A DNA stretch of 64,000 nt from Brucella oryzae (GCA_012103035.1 JAAVLL010000001.1:1090501-1154500), one strand, 5' to 3'. Positions 29,093 through 40,040 are shown, numbered from the stretch's first letter. Program-made: numbers and translations. The notes: generated from the sequence alone by a model not told the origin.

Positions 29093-29134
29093 AAAAGGAC
29101 GGGGCCAGAGGGAGACTGACGGCCCGTCCTTTTC
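29093..29134. terminator. Bidirectional terminator
   Basis: AAAAGGACGGG pairs with CCCGTCCTTTT in a long hairpin with the GCC/GGC inner pairs. It lies between the carbonic anhydrase gene and the protease gene, which converge, and has T runs both ways. Confidence 0.75.
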
Positions 29135-29148
29135 GATTTATCTTTTGG

Positions 29149-29756
29149 TTAGTTCTTGATGCTGCCGACCAGGAGTTCGCGGTCGCTCTTGATCGAGACC
29201 CAGCTTCCGGTGTTTGTGGTCGACTGGCGCTTGAGATAAGTGTAGTCGGTCTTGTTCCAGGCGAGGACGCGGGGATCGAGATTGTCGAGAATGAAGTCGC
29301 CGCGGTCGGTGCGAACCGTCAGGACAGCATGGCCTTCACCGTTCGGCTGGCGAACCACCGTGAAAAGCAGCGTATTGGCCGGGATGCCAAGCGCCATCAG
29401 TTCGCGGCGCTTCAAAAGCATGTAGTCGTCGCAGTCCCCACTGTTGTCGGGTATTCCCAATATTCCTCGCGGCCCCAGGCTTCCATATCGGTCATCGGCG
29501 CAATCTTTTCGTTGACGCTCGCATTGACCGCAATGATCTGCTTCCAGATTTCCGGTGTCAGCTTCAGCATATTGCTGTTGCGGCTGGTGATATTGCATTC
29601 AGACCTATAGCGCTCACAGAATTCGTAATGGCCAATGGGCTGCGAAGTCCTGTCGCCGGTCGCCATCCATGGTGAATTGGAAGCGGGGCTTGCTGCCTCT
29701 GCCAGTCCGATTCCGAGCAGCATCAGCATGGCTGCGATAATGGTTTGTTTCGTCAT
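29149..29756 (-). CDS. LapG-type transglutaminase-like cysteine protease (BTLCP family)
   Basis: A periplasmic protease of about 202 residues. Signal peptide: MTKQTIIAAMLMLLGIGLAEA. The catalytic triad is visible: Cys in NSGDCDDYMLLKR, His in GEGHAVLTV and Asp in FILDNLDPRVL. The BTLCP family (DUF920) includes LapG, which cuts surface adhesins under c-di-GMP control in Pseudomonas. The frame breaks once near 29445, just before the cysteine. It lies 233 bp downstream of a PilZ-domain gene on the same strand, which makes a link to c-di-GMP possible. Confidence 0.85.
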
Positions 29757-29989
29757 TTTTGTCTCCCTGTTGGAGACCAAGATGACTTAGACAATTTGAA
29801 GGCACGCAAATTTGTGCGCGAAAATGCGAGTCAAATTCGATTAAAACTGCAAATAACGCTGAAACTTTTGTCAACGAACGGACAAATTCAGGGCAAATCG
29901 GTCTGTTTTGCGGCTTTTTGTGATTTCGGGTATTTCGCGGTTTGCCATTCCGTAACCTTGACGCGCGTTCATCTTTTGGGCGGATGCTT

Positions 29990-30593
29990 TCAGCCGAAAA
30001 GATTGTCCAGTGTTGTGCTGGTCTGGATGGTAGCGAATTCGACTGCGAAGCCGCCCTGGAAATGACGGACGACAGTCCCCGGATCGGTCCAAGCATGACG
30101 CCGCTCTTGATCGCGGGCTTGAACTCGCTTTCGATGGCCGCACCGGAAAGCGAAAGGTCGGCAATGCGGCACAATCTTTGGGCGCCGTCGGCAAAAGTAA
30201 TGTTTTGCTGGGTTTTGCGCGGCACGACGCGTTCGTGACGGCGATCTTCGGGCAGGGCAAGCTCGTGCTTGTTGGCGAGCCAGGTCAGCTGTGCGGAAAG
30301 CTTGTCTTTCTTCTGTTCCGACGCCGACAGGAGAATGTGGAAGCCTTCGGAGGTAACTTCGTTGGCAATTCCTTCGATCCGCCCGACGTGGTCGATATAG
30401 GCGATGATCCGTTCGCCGTTGCGCGGCGTTGCAATGCCGCTCATGAGCGCGGTTCCGGGTGACATACGCTTGATGATGCAGGAAATTCGCTACGGTTTTC
30501 CAGCATGTAGCGCCCGTTGAGATCGACATTCACGGTGTTGAAATTTTCCTGCCGCACAGTGTTTGCAGGAGATGCCGCAGCAAATCTTTTCAT
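29990..30593 (-). CDS. PilZ-domain protein, probably two domains
   Basis: A cytoplasmic protein of about 201 residues with a C-terminal PilZ domain, which binds cyclic di-GMP. The binding motif is seen as EDRRHERVVPR followed by IADLSLSGAAIE (RxxxR and DxSxxG). The N-terminal half (NGRYMLENRSEFPCIIKRMSPGTALMSG, IIAYIDHVGRIEGIANE) looks like a degenerate PilZ domain. The start is ATG 30593 (MKRFAAAS). Breaks: CCC read as CC near 30480 and a G run near 30075. No output domain is attached. Confidence 0.75.
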
Positions 30594-30685
30594 CAAAACC
30601 GATCCATCTCGAAATTTGCCCACTCTTACTGCGGCAGACATTACATCACGGGCCAATAAAGAGAAATCGCGATTTCAACCCTGCA

Positions 30686-31328
30686 TCAGGCTTTGCCGCC
30701 CTTGATGACGCGCAATTTCGAGCTGCATGTTCCTGCGGCTTCGTCAGACGAACATTCGTCCATTCTCGGCCCGTTCGGGGCGCATTTACTGTGATGGCGG
30801 CCGATTTTCGCACGTCCTCTGCCAGAATCAGATCGGGGCCACCGGTTCGATGGAATTTAAATGGCCGAGGACGATTGGATCTGCTCCAACCCATGTGACG
30901 GAATCAAGCACAGCGATGCTGCCGAGAAGGCTGACCTGTCCATTCGACGCTTCAAGCGGGCGAGAAACATTTCCAGCCCAAGGCTTCGTCCGGACATGCT
31001 GATTCCAACATGCGAAATGAGGGCGGGGACTTCCAGCGTGCTGATATTTTGTGACAGTTCGCCAAGGGCTGCGCGGTCCCGCTCAGACCAGAGCGAGAGA
31101 AACCGTGTGTTCTTCAGTTCGCGACCGAACAGGGTGCATATGCGCGTTCCGGCCAGACGAAACGACAAATCGCCGTGCGTGTCGGCTTCAAGGAAGAAGA
31201 GATCGGACAGATGGCGTCCGCTTGCGCGGCTCGATCCGTTCGCGCATCGGGGCACGAAAGGCACCGCTTTCCGAGCGGGCCAAGCGCTGCCATTCGCTGA
31301 AAATCGCGATCGTATTGCGGTGTTTCAT
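30686..31328 (-). CDS. PAS_5 family protein
   Basis: A cytoplasmic protein of about 210 residues resembling the PAS_5 family of Rhizobiales, of unknown function. It begins MKHRNTIAIFSEWQRLA, then SGRHLSDLFFLEADTHGDLSFRLAGTRICTLFG, and NTRFLSLWSERDRAALGEL. Middle: PALISHVGISMSGRSLGLEMFL. Breaks near 31218 and 30870 and likely another near 30850, so the C-terminus is uncertain; a tail LRVIKGGKA ending at 30686 looks more family-like than the reading to 30646. It stands 92 bp upstream of the PilZ gene on the same strand. Confidence 0.65.
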
Positions 31329-31709
31329 GATGCGCCGTTGATTTGTCCGTTGCACGCGGAGGCTGGCTCCGCTGTTGAACGCATTAAAATAGTATTAACG
31401 GCGAGGATGCCAGTTTAACCCTTTCTTCATCCACCGGGCTCGTCTGTTAAGGTTAATAATAAGTAATAGTTGCACGGCGCCGAAAGACGCGCTTTGATAA
31501 AACATCAGACGAAGCCTTTGACTTGGTTGGCGTTTTTCTGAGCTCCAGATTTAATTTCGCGAAAGATTTCTGTTCGCGTCAAGGCCGACCGGGAACCTCC
31601 GTCGGCCTTTATTTTAACAAATTGTGCCCTATCAACATGCATCGACCAGACATATGAGGCCTCTTCAGTCCGATTGCGGTGCTTCGCATAAAATAGAAAG
31701 CAGCAGTTC
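31329..31709. other. Intergenic region with an orphan terminator
   Basis: No protein gene is supported in these 381 bp between the divergent PAS_5 and rhomboid genes. An AT-rich patch lies at 31385-31470. A TTGCAC/TTGATA promoter-like pair near 31470-31500 and the plus-strand terminator at 31581 could bracket a small RNA of about 110 nt. A short TTG frame at about 31495-31542 is weak. Confidence 0.4.
31581..31616 (+). terminator. Orphan rho-independent terminator
   Basis: AAGGCCGAC and GTCGGCCTT form a 9-bp stem followed by TATTTT on the plus strand. No plus-strand gene lies upstream for more than 1 kb, so its transcript is unexplained. Confidence 0.75.
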
Positions 31710-32447
31710 ATGAGCCTTCCCCAGCCGGAAATGAACGGCAATAACCGCCGGTCGGGCGGTAGTGAGCCGATATTCAATATTCCGGGCGTTGTTCTCGCTC
31801 TGATCGGCCTATGCGTCGCTGTGTATGTTTATCAGAACTATCTTGTCAGCGAGCAGCAGAACTATGAGTTCATGCTGAATTTCGCGCTCATTCCGGCACG
31901 TTTCTCACTGGCAGACGGTTTTACAGATCCCTCCGCCCTGTTCACGCTTATCAGCTATTCCTTCATGCATGGCGGAATTGCCCATATTGCCGTCAACATG
32001 ATCTGGCTTGCAGCTTTCGGTTCTCCGCTAGCTGGCCGCATTGGTACGGACGGATGATCGTTTTCTGGATATTCACGTCGGTGATTGCCGGATTGACTCA
32101 TTATGCGATCTATCCGGACAGCGTTTCGCCGCTGGTGGGGCATCGGGAGCAATTTCGGGGATGATGGGTGCTGCGGCGCGTTATGGTTTCCGCCGTATCG
32201 GCCATGGACGCAGATCGGAATTTGCAGGCCCGTTCTCCCCGTGGGGCTAACCCTGACACTGAAGCCTGTACTGACCTTTGTGGGCGTCTGGTTCCTGATC
32301 AATATCATTACAGGTTTGTACTCGACCGGCGGCGCGGACCTTTCAAGCATTGCATGGGAAGCGCATATAGGCGGTTTCATCGCTGGGTTCTTCGGTATTT
32401 CACTGATGGATCGCCCGCGCAGCTATGATGCGGTGCTGAGGCGATAG
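31710..32447 (+). CDS. Rhomboid family intramembrane serine protease
   Basis: A membrane protein of about 246 residues with six or more hydrophobic segments. The rhomboid core is visible: SYSFMHGGIAHIAVNMIWLAAFG (HxxxN segment), the serine motif VGASGAISGMMGAAARYG (about residue 145), and the catalytic histidine in IAWEAHIGGFIAGFFGI. Such enzymes cut substrates within the membrane. Three losses, near 32053, 32142 (GGGGG read as GGGG) and 32232, break the middle. The end at VLRR is natural. Confidence 0.85.
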
Positions 32448-32577
32448 GGCTTCCCCATTTGATGCCACTTGCCAATCTGACGATCAAAGCGCACCATCAT
32501 GGAACGTGGTGGGGAGCTGCGTTCTGCTTCATATGGCTGTTGAAGCAGCAAGTGCTAAATCTTGGAGGGACTTTGGC

Positions 32578-33008
32578 ATGACAGTAAGATCGATTCTCGA
32601 GACAAAGGGCAGGGATGTGTTGATTATCGCACCTGCCGATACGCTATCCCACGCTGTCGCCATGTTGAACAAACACAAGATCGGTGCGCTGGTGGTGTGC
32701 GACGAGGCCGGTCGAATTAAGGGTATCTTATCTGAACGCGATGTTGTGCGCGCCGTTGCCGCACAAGAAACCAAGGCTATGAGCATGCCGGTTGCAGAAG
32801 TCATGACGGCAAAAGTGCAGGTCTGCCGTGAACATCACACGATCAATCAGGTGATGGAAATTATGACGCGAAGCCGATTCCGCCATATGCCGGTGGAAGA
32901 AGGCGGCAAGCTCGTGGAATCATTTCAATCGGTGACGTTGTGAAACGGCGCATCGAAGACGTCGAGCGTGAAGCGGAAGATATCCGCACCTATATCGCCA
33001 CTGCCTGA
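32578..33008 (+). CDS. CBS-domain pair protein
   Basis: A cytoplasmic protein of about 143 residues made of two CBS domains, which bind adenine nucleotides. First: TVRSILETKGRDVLIIAPADTL to IKGILSERDVVRAV. Second: VAEVMTAKVQVCREHHTINQVMEIMTRSRFRHMPV and IISIGDVVKRRIEDVE. The tail EREAEDIRTYIATA is typical of this stand-alone family. Start ATG 32578 behind GGAGGGAC. One G is lost near 32917 (VGIISIG). The role is unknown; stand-alone CBS pairs often sense energy state. Confidence 0.85.
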
Positions 33009-33135
33009 GAGCTCGTTCCAAAAGTCGTCCTGTGGTTGCAAATGATAGCTTTTGGATTCAGTTTCCGAAACGACTTTTCCATATCTCCCGGCAGGAAAAC
33101 CGGCCGGGTCATTTCATCCAAGAATCATAATCGAA

Positions 33136-33994
33136 TCAACGTGCGCGGAGATAGCGTTCAGCAGCGTAAAGCGAAATGGCGGCCGCATTCGATACGTTGA
33201 GCGATTTGATTTCTCCCGGCATGTCAAGGCGGGCAAGCGCGGTGACCGTTTCGCGCGTCTTTTGTCGCAGGCCCTTGCCTTCTGCACCAAGTACCAGAGC
33301 GATTCGTCCGCCAGACAAGGTGGCCTCCATTTCCATCGGCCCTTCCGAATCAAGACCGATGGTCTGGAACCCGAGACCGTGCAGCTCTTCAATCGCTTCG
33401 GCCAGATTGCGCACTTCGATATGCGAGATCATCTCGAGTGCGCCGGAAGCAGCTTTCGCCAGAACGCCGGTTTCCTGCGGGCTGTGGCGACTAGTGGTAA
33501 TCAGTGCGCCGGCTCCGAAGGCGACGGCTGAACGCATGATGGCGCCGACATTGTGCGGGTCTGTCACCTGATCGAGGACGAGAAGCAGCGGACTCTCTTT
33601 CAGTTCAGACAGTTTTCGGGCGCGCAACGGCTCTGCTTCGATCATAACGCCCTGATGGACGGCCTCGGAACCAGTTTCCTTGTCGATATCACGCGGATCG
33701 ACGATTTCGACAGGGAAGGGGAGATTCGGCCTCTCCGATTTCGAGTCGCGCAAAGCCGTTACGCGTGGCGCGCATACGCAAGATTCTGCGCTCCGGGTTT
33801 TCCACGGCGGCGCGGACCGTATGCAGGCCATAAAGGCGTACGGTGCCCTCGGCAACGGCGCTTGCCGAAATAGAGGGGCGCTGTGGTTTGCGCGGTGATT
33901 TGCCCTCTGTCACGGCCTTCTGGTCGCGATGTTGGCGGCGCAGGCGCGCATAATGAGAATCTTTGGGTGTGCGGGGCGAATTTTGATCGGTCAT
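33136..33994 (-). CDS. rlmB: 23S rRNA 2'-O-methyltransferase, TrmH/SpoU family
   Basis: A SPOUT methyltransferase of about 286 residues, expected to methylate G2251 of 23S rRNA. The start (MTDQNSPRTPKDSHYARLRRQHRD) is a basic extension, then the substrate-binding domain (VRLYGLHTVRAAVENPERRI) and the SPOUT knot: LVLDQVTDPHNVGAIMRSA, IALVLGAEGKGLRQ and PGEIKSLNVSNAAAISLY. All three SpoU motifs are present. Break near 33712, where two bases appear lost. The start is ATG 33994. Confidence 0.85.
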
Positions 33995-34195
33995 GGCGTG
34001 CTTATAACTCTTTAGATGAACGGAAGATAGCGACTTCACCTGTGATTGCTATCAGGCTGTTCTGATTGCCAAATAATCTCAAACGAGTAGAAAATCCTGA
34101 GAAATCCGGGCGTTTAAGCCTATGAAACGGGGGCGTGGAAGAGGAACTTTCCACGACGTTGTGGACGGACATGCATTCTTTTCGCTTTTACCCTG

Positions 34196-34224
34196 TTGAC
34201 AGGGGATAAGCTTATCGTCATAAG
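34196..34224 (+). promoter_or_regulatory. Candidate promoter of the tRNA-Tyr/tRNA-Gly/tuf transcript
   Basis: TTGACA at 34196-34201 is followed after 17 bases by CATAAG, a partial -10 box. It lies 89 bp upstream of tRNA-Tyr. The -35 box is perfect and the -10 is weak. Confidence 0.5.
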
Positions 34225-34312
34225 GCCCCTCGCGGATCGACGGCTGGCCCAACAGTCAGCCAGAAGCCCCGCGGAAATGCCTAGTCGCTCGACTCTGCTG
34301 ATAGTGATATCT

Positions 34313-34397
34313 GGAGGGATGCCCGAGTGGTTAAAGGGGACGGACTGTAAATCCGTTGGCTATGCCTACGTTGGTTCAAATCCAACTCCCTCCACCA
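34313..34397 (+). tRNA. tRNA-Tyr (GTA)
   Basis: An 85-base tRNA with a long variable arm (class II). Acceptor GGAGGGA pairs with TCCCTCC, anticodon GTA in the loop CTGTAAA, T arm GTTGGTTCAAATCCAAC, encoded CCA. Confidence 0.95.
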
Positions 34398-34421
34398 CTG
34401 TCGGATCAGAGTTAAGAGTGC

Positions 34422-34495
34422 GCGGGTATAGCTCAATGGTAGAGCAGCAGCCTTCCAAGCTGAATACGCGGGTTCGATTCCCGCTACCCGCTCCA
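34422..34495 (+). tRNA. tRNA-Gly (TCC)
   Basis: A 74-base tRNA with acceptor GCGGGTA pairing with TACCCGC, anticodon TCC in CTTCCAA, T arm GCGGGTTCGATTCCCGC and encoded CCA. It follows tRNA-Tyr by 24 bp. Confidence 0.95.
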
Positions 34496-34615
34496 AATTT
34501 TTCAGAGCGGTTTGGCGTGTAAGGAATCATCGACGGGCGGTTCGCCGTTCCGTTTTGGCATAAATGCTGGCCTGAAAGCCAAAAGGCTTTTGTGCTGGCG
34601 CTTGAGCGGTTCTAG

Positions 34616-35807
<1,192 letters not shown>

Positions 35808-35872
35808 TCAATTTGACTGGCGGTTACGCCGCCAGTCTGGCATTCTGCCATTCAGGCATTGCAATGCCGCAT

Positions 35873-35948
35873 AGGGGTATAGCTCAGTTGGTAGAGCGAC
35901 GGTCTCCAAAACCGTAGGTCGCGGGTTCGAACCCTGCTGCCCCTGCCA
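35873..35948 (+). tRNA. tRNA-Trp (CCA)
   Basis: A 76-base tRNA with acceptor AGGGGTA, anticodon CCA in the loop CTCCAAA, T arm GCGGGTTCGAACCCTGC and encoded CCA. It lies 65 bp after tuf. Confidence 0.95.
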
Positions 35949-35954
35949 TTTTAT

Positions 35955-35991
35955 AACGGGTGCTCATGGCGACTATGAGCGCCCGTTTTCT
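35955..35991 (+). terminator. Terminator after tRNA-Trp
   Basis: AACGGGTGCTCAT pairs with ATGAGCGCCCGTT (one mismatch/wobble), followed by TTCTATATTG. A second hairpin, AGGCGGCA/TGCCGCCT at 36004-36024, follows and may reinforce it. Confidence 0.7.
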
Positions 35992-36361
35992 ATATTGTAA
36001 ATTAGGCGGCAATCTATGCCGCCTTACCTTTTGATGGCGGCGCAGGCTTCGGCAGGGCGACACCGTTGAAAATGATAATTCCCTGCGGGATTTGTTGGCC
36101 GGGCAGGGAAGGATCGCCGCCGCACGATTGGATGGTGCGCCGAGTGATATTCGTAAGGATCGGATTTCCGATAAGCCTGTATGGTATTCTTTTAACCTTT
36201 GGGCTTGTTTTTGGGAATCGATTCTATGTAACGTCAACAGACACGCGGCGCGTGGGGCTGAATTTTCAGCTTTGCGTGCCGTATACGCGTGACTTCAGGC
36301 TTCTGATTCGTTTTGACGGGCCAGGGTTTGGGGTAGCGCCGGATCAATGACAGAGCGGCAG
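35992..36361. other. Intergenic region upstream of secE
   Basis: Apart from the hairpin at 36004-36024, these 370 bp hold no gene I can support. The position predicts the promoter of secE-nusG. A run of TTT-rich bases near 36185-36215 is AT-rich, but I see no exact promoter boxes. Confidence 0.4.
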
Positions 36362-36559
36362 ATGGCATCCAAGACGAATCCGATCACCTTTTTCAGCAGG
36401 TTCGCGCCGAAACGGCGAAGGTGACCTGGCCTACACGGCGTGAAACGGTCATCTCCACCATTATGGTGGTGATCATGGCGTTTCTGGCTGCTGCGTTCTT
36501 TTCTTGCCGACCAGCTTATGGCCTATGGCGTAGAATTTATTCTCGGCCTTGGTCGATAA
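36362..36559 (+). CDS. secE: Preprotein translocase subunit SecE
   Basis: A 66-residue single-span subunit of the SecYEG channel. Sequence from ATG 36362: MASKTNPITFFQQVRAETAK, VTWPTRRETVISTIMVV, then the membrane segment VIMAFLAAAFFFLADQLMAY. It is the short SecE form usual in alphaproteobacteria. One C is lost near 36392 and two bases (T, G) near 36502, so no long frame reads through. Next to nusG as in most bacteria. Confidence 0.9.
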
Positions 36560-36580
36560 GTTAGGATTGGGGAGTTTTAG

Positions 36581-37107
36581 ATGACGGCGCGTTGGTATAT
36601 CGTTCACGCCTATTCCAATTTTGAAAAGAAGGTCGCCGAGGATATCGAGGCCAAGGCGAAGCAGAAGGGTCTGTCCGAACTGATCGAGCAGATCGTTGTG
36701 CCGACCGAGAAGATTGTTGAAGTGCGCCGCGGCCGCAAGGTTGACGCAGAGCGCAAGTTCTTCCGGGTTACGTGCTGGTTCGCGCAACCCTCACGGATGC
36801 CGTCTTTTCACTTATTAAGAATACTCCGAAAGTCACTGGTTTCCTTGGTGATTCCAAGCCTGTTCCGGTTTCCCAGAAGGAAGTCGATCAGATTCTGAAC
36901 CAGGTTCAGGATGGCGTCGAGCGCCCAAAGACTTCCGTGTCCTTCGAGATTGGCGAAAACGTTCGCGTTTCCGATGGTCCGTTCGCGTCGTTCAACGGTA
37001 TCGTTCAGGAAGTCGACGAAGAGCGTGCGCGTCTCAAGGTCGAGGTTTCCATCTTCGGGCGCGCAACGCCTGTGGATCTGGAATACGGTCAGGTCGATAA
37101 GCTCTGA
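36581..37107 (+). CDS. nusG: Transcription termination/antitermination factor NusG
   Basis: Binds RNA polymerase and couples it to Rho or ribosomes. About 176 residues: the NGN domain ([42 protein letters not shown]) and the C-terminal KOW domain ([30 protein letters not shown]). One C is lost near 36765 (FFPGYV). It stands 21 bp after secE. Confidence 0.95.
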
Positions 37108-37306
37108 TCGTTTCGCCCGTAAGGGCATTCACCCCGTTCGAATCTCGGATGGGGTGAAAGTGGTGGAAGGGAAGGTGGCTTAGCCGGCCGTCGATCTCCG
37201 GACCACCGAACTGCCCGCCAGTTGAGCTGGCGTCAGTCGAGAGCCGGATTTTCCGGCATTAATCGAGAAAGCCGGATAGTCCGGCACTTTATAAAGGCAG
37301 AAAGCA
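37108..37306 (+). promoter_or_regulatory. Leader of the rplK-rplA operon
   Basis: The stretch has repeated CCGG hairpins (GCCGGATTTTCCGGC at about 37242 and GCCGGATAGTCCGGC at about 37272) just before rplK. Ribosomal protein L1 often binds such leaders to control L11/L1 synthesis; the L1 site itself is not proven here. Confidence 0.45.
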
Positions 37307-37734
37307 ATGGCTAAGAAAATTGCAGGCCAGCTGAAGCTCCAGGTAGCGGCAGGTGCGGCCAATCCGTCGCCCCGATCGGTCCGGCCCTGGGTCAGCGCGG
37401 CATCAACATCATGGAATTCTGCAAGGCGTTCAATGCTGCCTCGCAGGAAATGGAAAAGGGTTCGCCGATTCCAGTCGTGATCACCTATTATCAGGACAAG
37501 TCTTTCACTTTTGTGATGAAGACGCCTCCGGTGACCTACTTCCTCAAGAAGGCCGCTAACCTCAAGTCCGGTTCGAAGACCCCGGGCAAGGCAAGCGCCG
37601 GCACGATCACCCGCGACAAGGTTCGCACGATCGCTGAAGCGAAGATGAAGGATCTGAACGCCGCTGACATTGAAGCAGCGATGCGCATGATCGAAGGTTC
37701 TGCCCGTTCGATGGGCCTGGAAGTGGTGGGCTGA
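37307..37734 (+). CDS. rplK: 50S ribosomal protein L11
   Basis: L11 binds the GTPase-associated centre of 23S rRNA. About 142 residues. [41 protein letters not shown], and the RNA-binding domain [16 protein letters not shown] to [18 protein letters not shown]. One C of five is lost near 37371, just after the first 23 residues. Confidence 0.95.
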
Positions 37735-37738
37735 GACG

Positions 37739-38440
37739 ATGGCGAAGATTTCCAAGCGCATTAACAAGATCCGTGAAGGCGTTGATCGCAACAAGCTTTA
37801 CGATCTGTCGGCTGCTATCGGCCTCGTCAAGGAACGTGCTGTCGCCAAGTTCGATGAAACCATCGAAATCGCGATGAACCTCGGCGTCGATCCGCGCCAC
37901 GCTGACCAGATGGTCCGCGGCGTCGTCAACCTGCCGAATGGCACGGGCCGTACGGTTCGCGTTGCTGTTTTCGCTCGCGGCGACAAGGCTGAAGAAGCCA
38001 AGAAGGCTGGCGCTGACATCGTCGGTGCGGAAGAACTGTTCGAAATCGTCAATGGTGGCAAGATCGACTTCGATCGCTGCATTGCAACCCCGGACATGAT
38101 GCCGCTCGTTGGCCGTCTCGGTAAGGTTCTTGGGCCCCGTGGCATGATGCCGAACCCGAAGGTTGGTACCGTCACCACCGACGTTGCAGCTGCAGTTGCT
38201 GCTTCCAAGGGCGGTGCAGTCGAGTTCCGCGTCGAGAAGGCTGGTATCATCCATGCCGGTATCGGCAAGGTTTCCTTCGACAATGCCAAGCTCGAAGAAA
38301 ACATCAAGGCTTTCGCTGACGCCGTCATCAAGGCAAAGCCGTCGGCTGCCAAGGGTGAATACGTCAAGCGCGTATCGCTTTCCTCGACCATGGGCGTTGG
38401 CGTCAAGGTCGATCCGGCAACCGTCAAGGTCGTCGCCTAA
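37739..38440 (+). CDS. rplA: 50S ribosomal protein L1
   Basis: L1 forms the mobile L1 stalk and often represses its own operon. 233 residues and an intact frame. Motifs: [41 protein letters not shown] core ([16 protein letters not shown]), and a C-terminal ALSSTMG-like [14 protein letters not shown]. It starts 5 bp after rplK. Confidence 0.97.
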   Translation: MAKISKRINKIREGVDRNKLYDLSAAIGLVKERAVAKFDETIEIAMNLGVDPRHADQMVRGVVNLPNGTGRTVRVAVFARGDKAEEAKKAGADIVGAEELFEIVNGGKIDFDRCIATPDMMPLVGRLGKVLGPRGMMPNPKVGTVTTDVAAAVAASKGGAVEFRVEKAGIIHAGIGKVSFDNAKLEENIKAFADAVIKAKPSAAKGEYVKRVSLSSTMGVGVKVDPATVKVVA

Positions 38441-38799
38441 GTTTTCAGGGCTCCGGTTTGCCGGGGCCCAAGCCTTCCCGGAAAAGGGTAGGGCGATACA
38501 AGAATTCCGGATCGCAAGATCCGGATAGCCGGACGAAAGTCCGGTTATCCTGTCCGAGATTGCAGGCGGATCATCATCTTCGGGTGATAATCCTTAAACA
38601 TATGGCCTGCATGAGACGTGGAATAACCCTGTTTCGCGTGAATACGCATGCAAGGTTTGAACCGTAGTTGCCTTTGAGTGACGCCTGGCTTCCAGGATAG
38701 CTGAAGGGGACAGGATCCTCGAACGTCGGGCTTACTGTGAAGTTTGTCCGGCAAAGGCAACCGGCAGGGCCATGTGGTCCTGCCTACTGGAGAGAGACA
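38441..38799 (+). promoter_or_regulatory. rplJ leader region, probable L10 control element
   Basis: A 359-bp leader with several hairpins: CCGGATCGCAAGATCCGG near 38505, and GGCAGGGCCATGTGGTCCTGCC near 38763, which ends just before the ribosome binding site GGAGAG. In other bacteria L10-L12 binds such leaders to control rplJL. No gene is seen. Confidence 0.5.
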
Positions 38800-39317
38800 G
38801 TGGATAGAGCGGAAAAACGCGAATTTGTCTCGTGGCTGAACGGCGCTTTTAAAGAGTCCGGTTCGGTCGTCGTGGCCCACTATACCGGTCTCACCGTTGC
38901 GCAGATGAGCGATCTTCGCTCGAAGATGCGTGATGCAGGTGGGTCCGTTAAAGTCGCGAAAACCGCCTTGCCAAGATCGCTCTTCAGGGCACGGAATCGG
39001 AAGGCATTTCTGATCTGTTTACAGGTCAGACGGTTGTTGCTTACGCAAACGACCCGATTGCTGCTCCGAAGGTAGCCGTCGAATTCGCCAAGGCTAACGA
39101 CAAGCTCGTTATCCTCGGTGGTGCAATGGGTGCAACGACGCTTAACGCCGATGGCGTCAAGTCGCTTGCTTCGCTCCCGTCGCTCGACGAACTGCGCGCA
39201 AAGCTGGTTGGAATGATCCAGACCCCGGCTCAGCGTCTCGCAGTACTTACCAGCGCACCAGCGGGCCAGGTCGCCCGCGTTATTGGCGCGCACGCCCGGA
39301 AGAACGAGGCGGCGTAA
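38800..39317 (+). CDS. rplJ: 50S ribosomal protein L10
   Basis: L10 anchors the L7/L12 stalk. About 172 residues, starting at GTG 38800 ([17 protein letters not shown]). Motifs: [34 protein letters not shown] after repair, then [20 protein letters not shown]. The end contains [13 protein letters not shown]. One A of five is lost near 38960. Confidence 0.95.
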
Positions 39318-39369
39318 GGCCGTTTTTCGCTGTCAATTGTTCAAACCTTGAAACTAAGGAAATACCAAA

Positions 39370-39743
39370 ATGGCTGATCTCGCAAAGATCGTTGATGACC
39401 TGTCGGCACTGACCGTTCTCGAAGCTGCAGAGCTTTCGAAGCTTCTCGAAGAGAAGTGGGGCGTTTCGGCTGCTGCTCCTGTTGCAGTTGCTGCTGCTGG
39501 TGGCGCTGCCCCTGCTGCTGCTGCAGAAGAAAAGACCGAATTCGACGTCGTTCTCGCTGACGGCGGCGCTAACAAGATCAACGTGATCAAGGAAGTGCGC
39601 GCAATCACCGGTCTCGGCCTCAAGGAAGCCAAGGACCTGGTCGAAGGCGCTCCGAAGGCTGTCAGGAAGGCGCTTCGAAGGACGAAGCTGAGAAGATCAA
39701 GGCACAGCTCGAAGCTGCTGGCGCCAAGGTCGAACTCAAGTAA
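39370..39743 (+). CDS. rplL: 50S ribosomal protein L7/L12
   Basis: The stalk protein that recruits translation factors, about 124 residues. N-terminal dimer domain ([21 protein letters not shown]), an Ala-rich hinge, and the C-terminal domain [41 protein letters not shown]. One A is lost near 39664 (GTCAAGGAAG read GTCAGGAAG). Confidence 0.95.
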
Positions 39744-39755
39744 GTTCGGACTATT

Positions 39756-39780
39756 CTGGCGGATGGTTTTCATCCGCCAG
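39756..39780 (+). terminator. Hairpin between rplL and rpoB, likely attenuator
   Basis: CTGGCGGATG and CATCCGCCAG form a perfect 10-bp stem with a 5-base loop, 13 bp after the rplL stop, followed by TTCCCC. A partial terminator here would lower rpoBC relative to rplJL. The rest of 39781-40040 shows a long unexplained leader. Confidence 0.6.
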
Positions 39781-40040
39781 TTCCCCGGACTTTCCCGGTG
39801 GGTCGGATAACTGGAACCCTTTTCCTGAGTGCCGGAACGGCTTTCAGGAAACGGGTTTTAGCCCGTTAAGAGCGCCGCGTGTCGGTAACGACGCCAAAGG
39901 CCGCTCTGGAAAGTTTGCATATGGTCCTTTTCGATCTATCCGATCTAGAGGTTCATGTGCTCGAGGACCGCCGAAGGGCGGGGCATGATAAAGGCCGCAA
40001 GGCGTGAGCAAGCCGCAAGGCTATAGAACGAGGAGCGACG

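Noticed and set aside
34281..34496. Short frames on both strands across tRNA-Tyr and tRNA-Gly (one reads GIEPAYSAWKAAALPLSY)
   Set aside because: These are translations of tRNA sequence, a well-known annotation artefact.
36066..36350. Plus-strand frames between tRNA-Trp and secE
   Set aside because: No domain, no good start site, and different possible frames overlap without preference.
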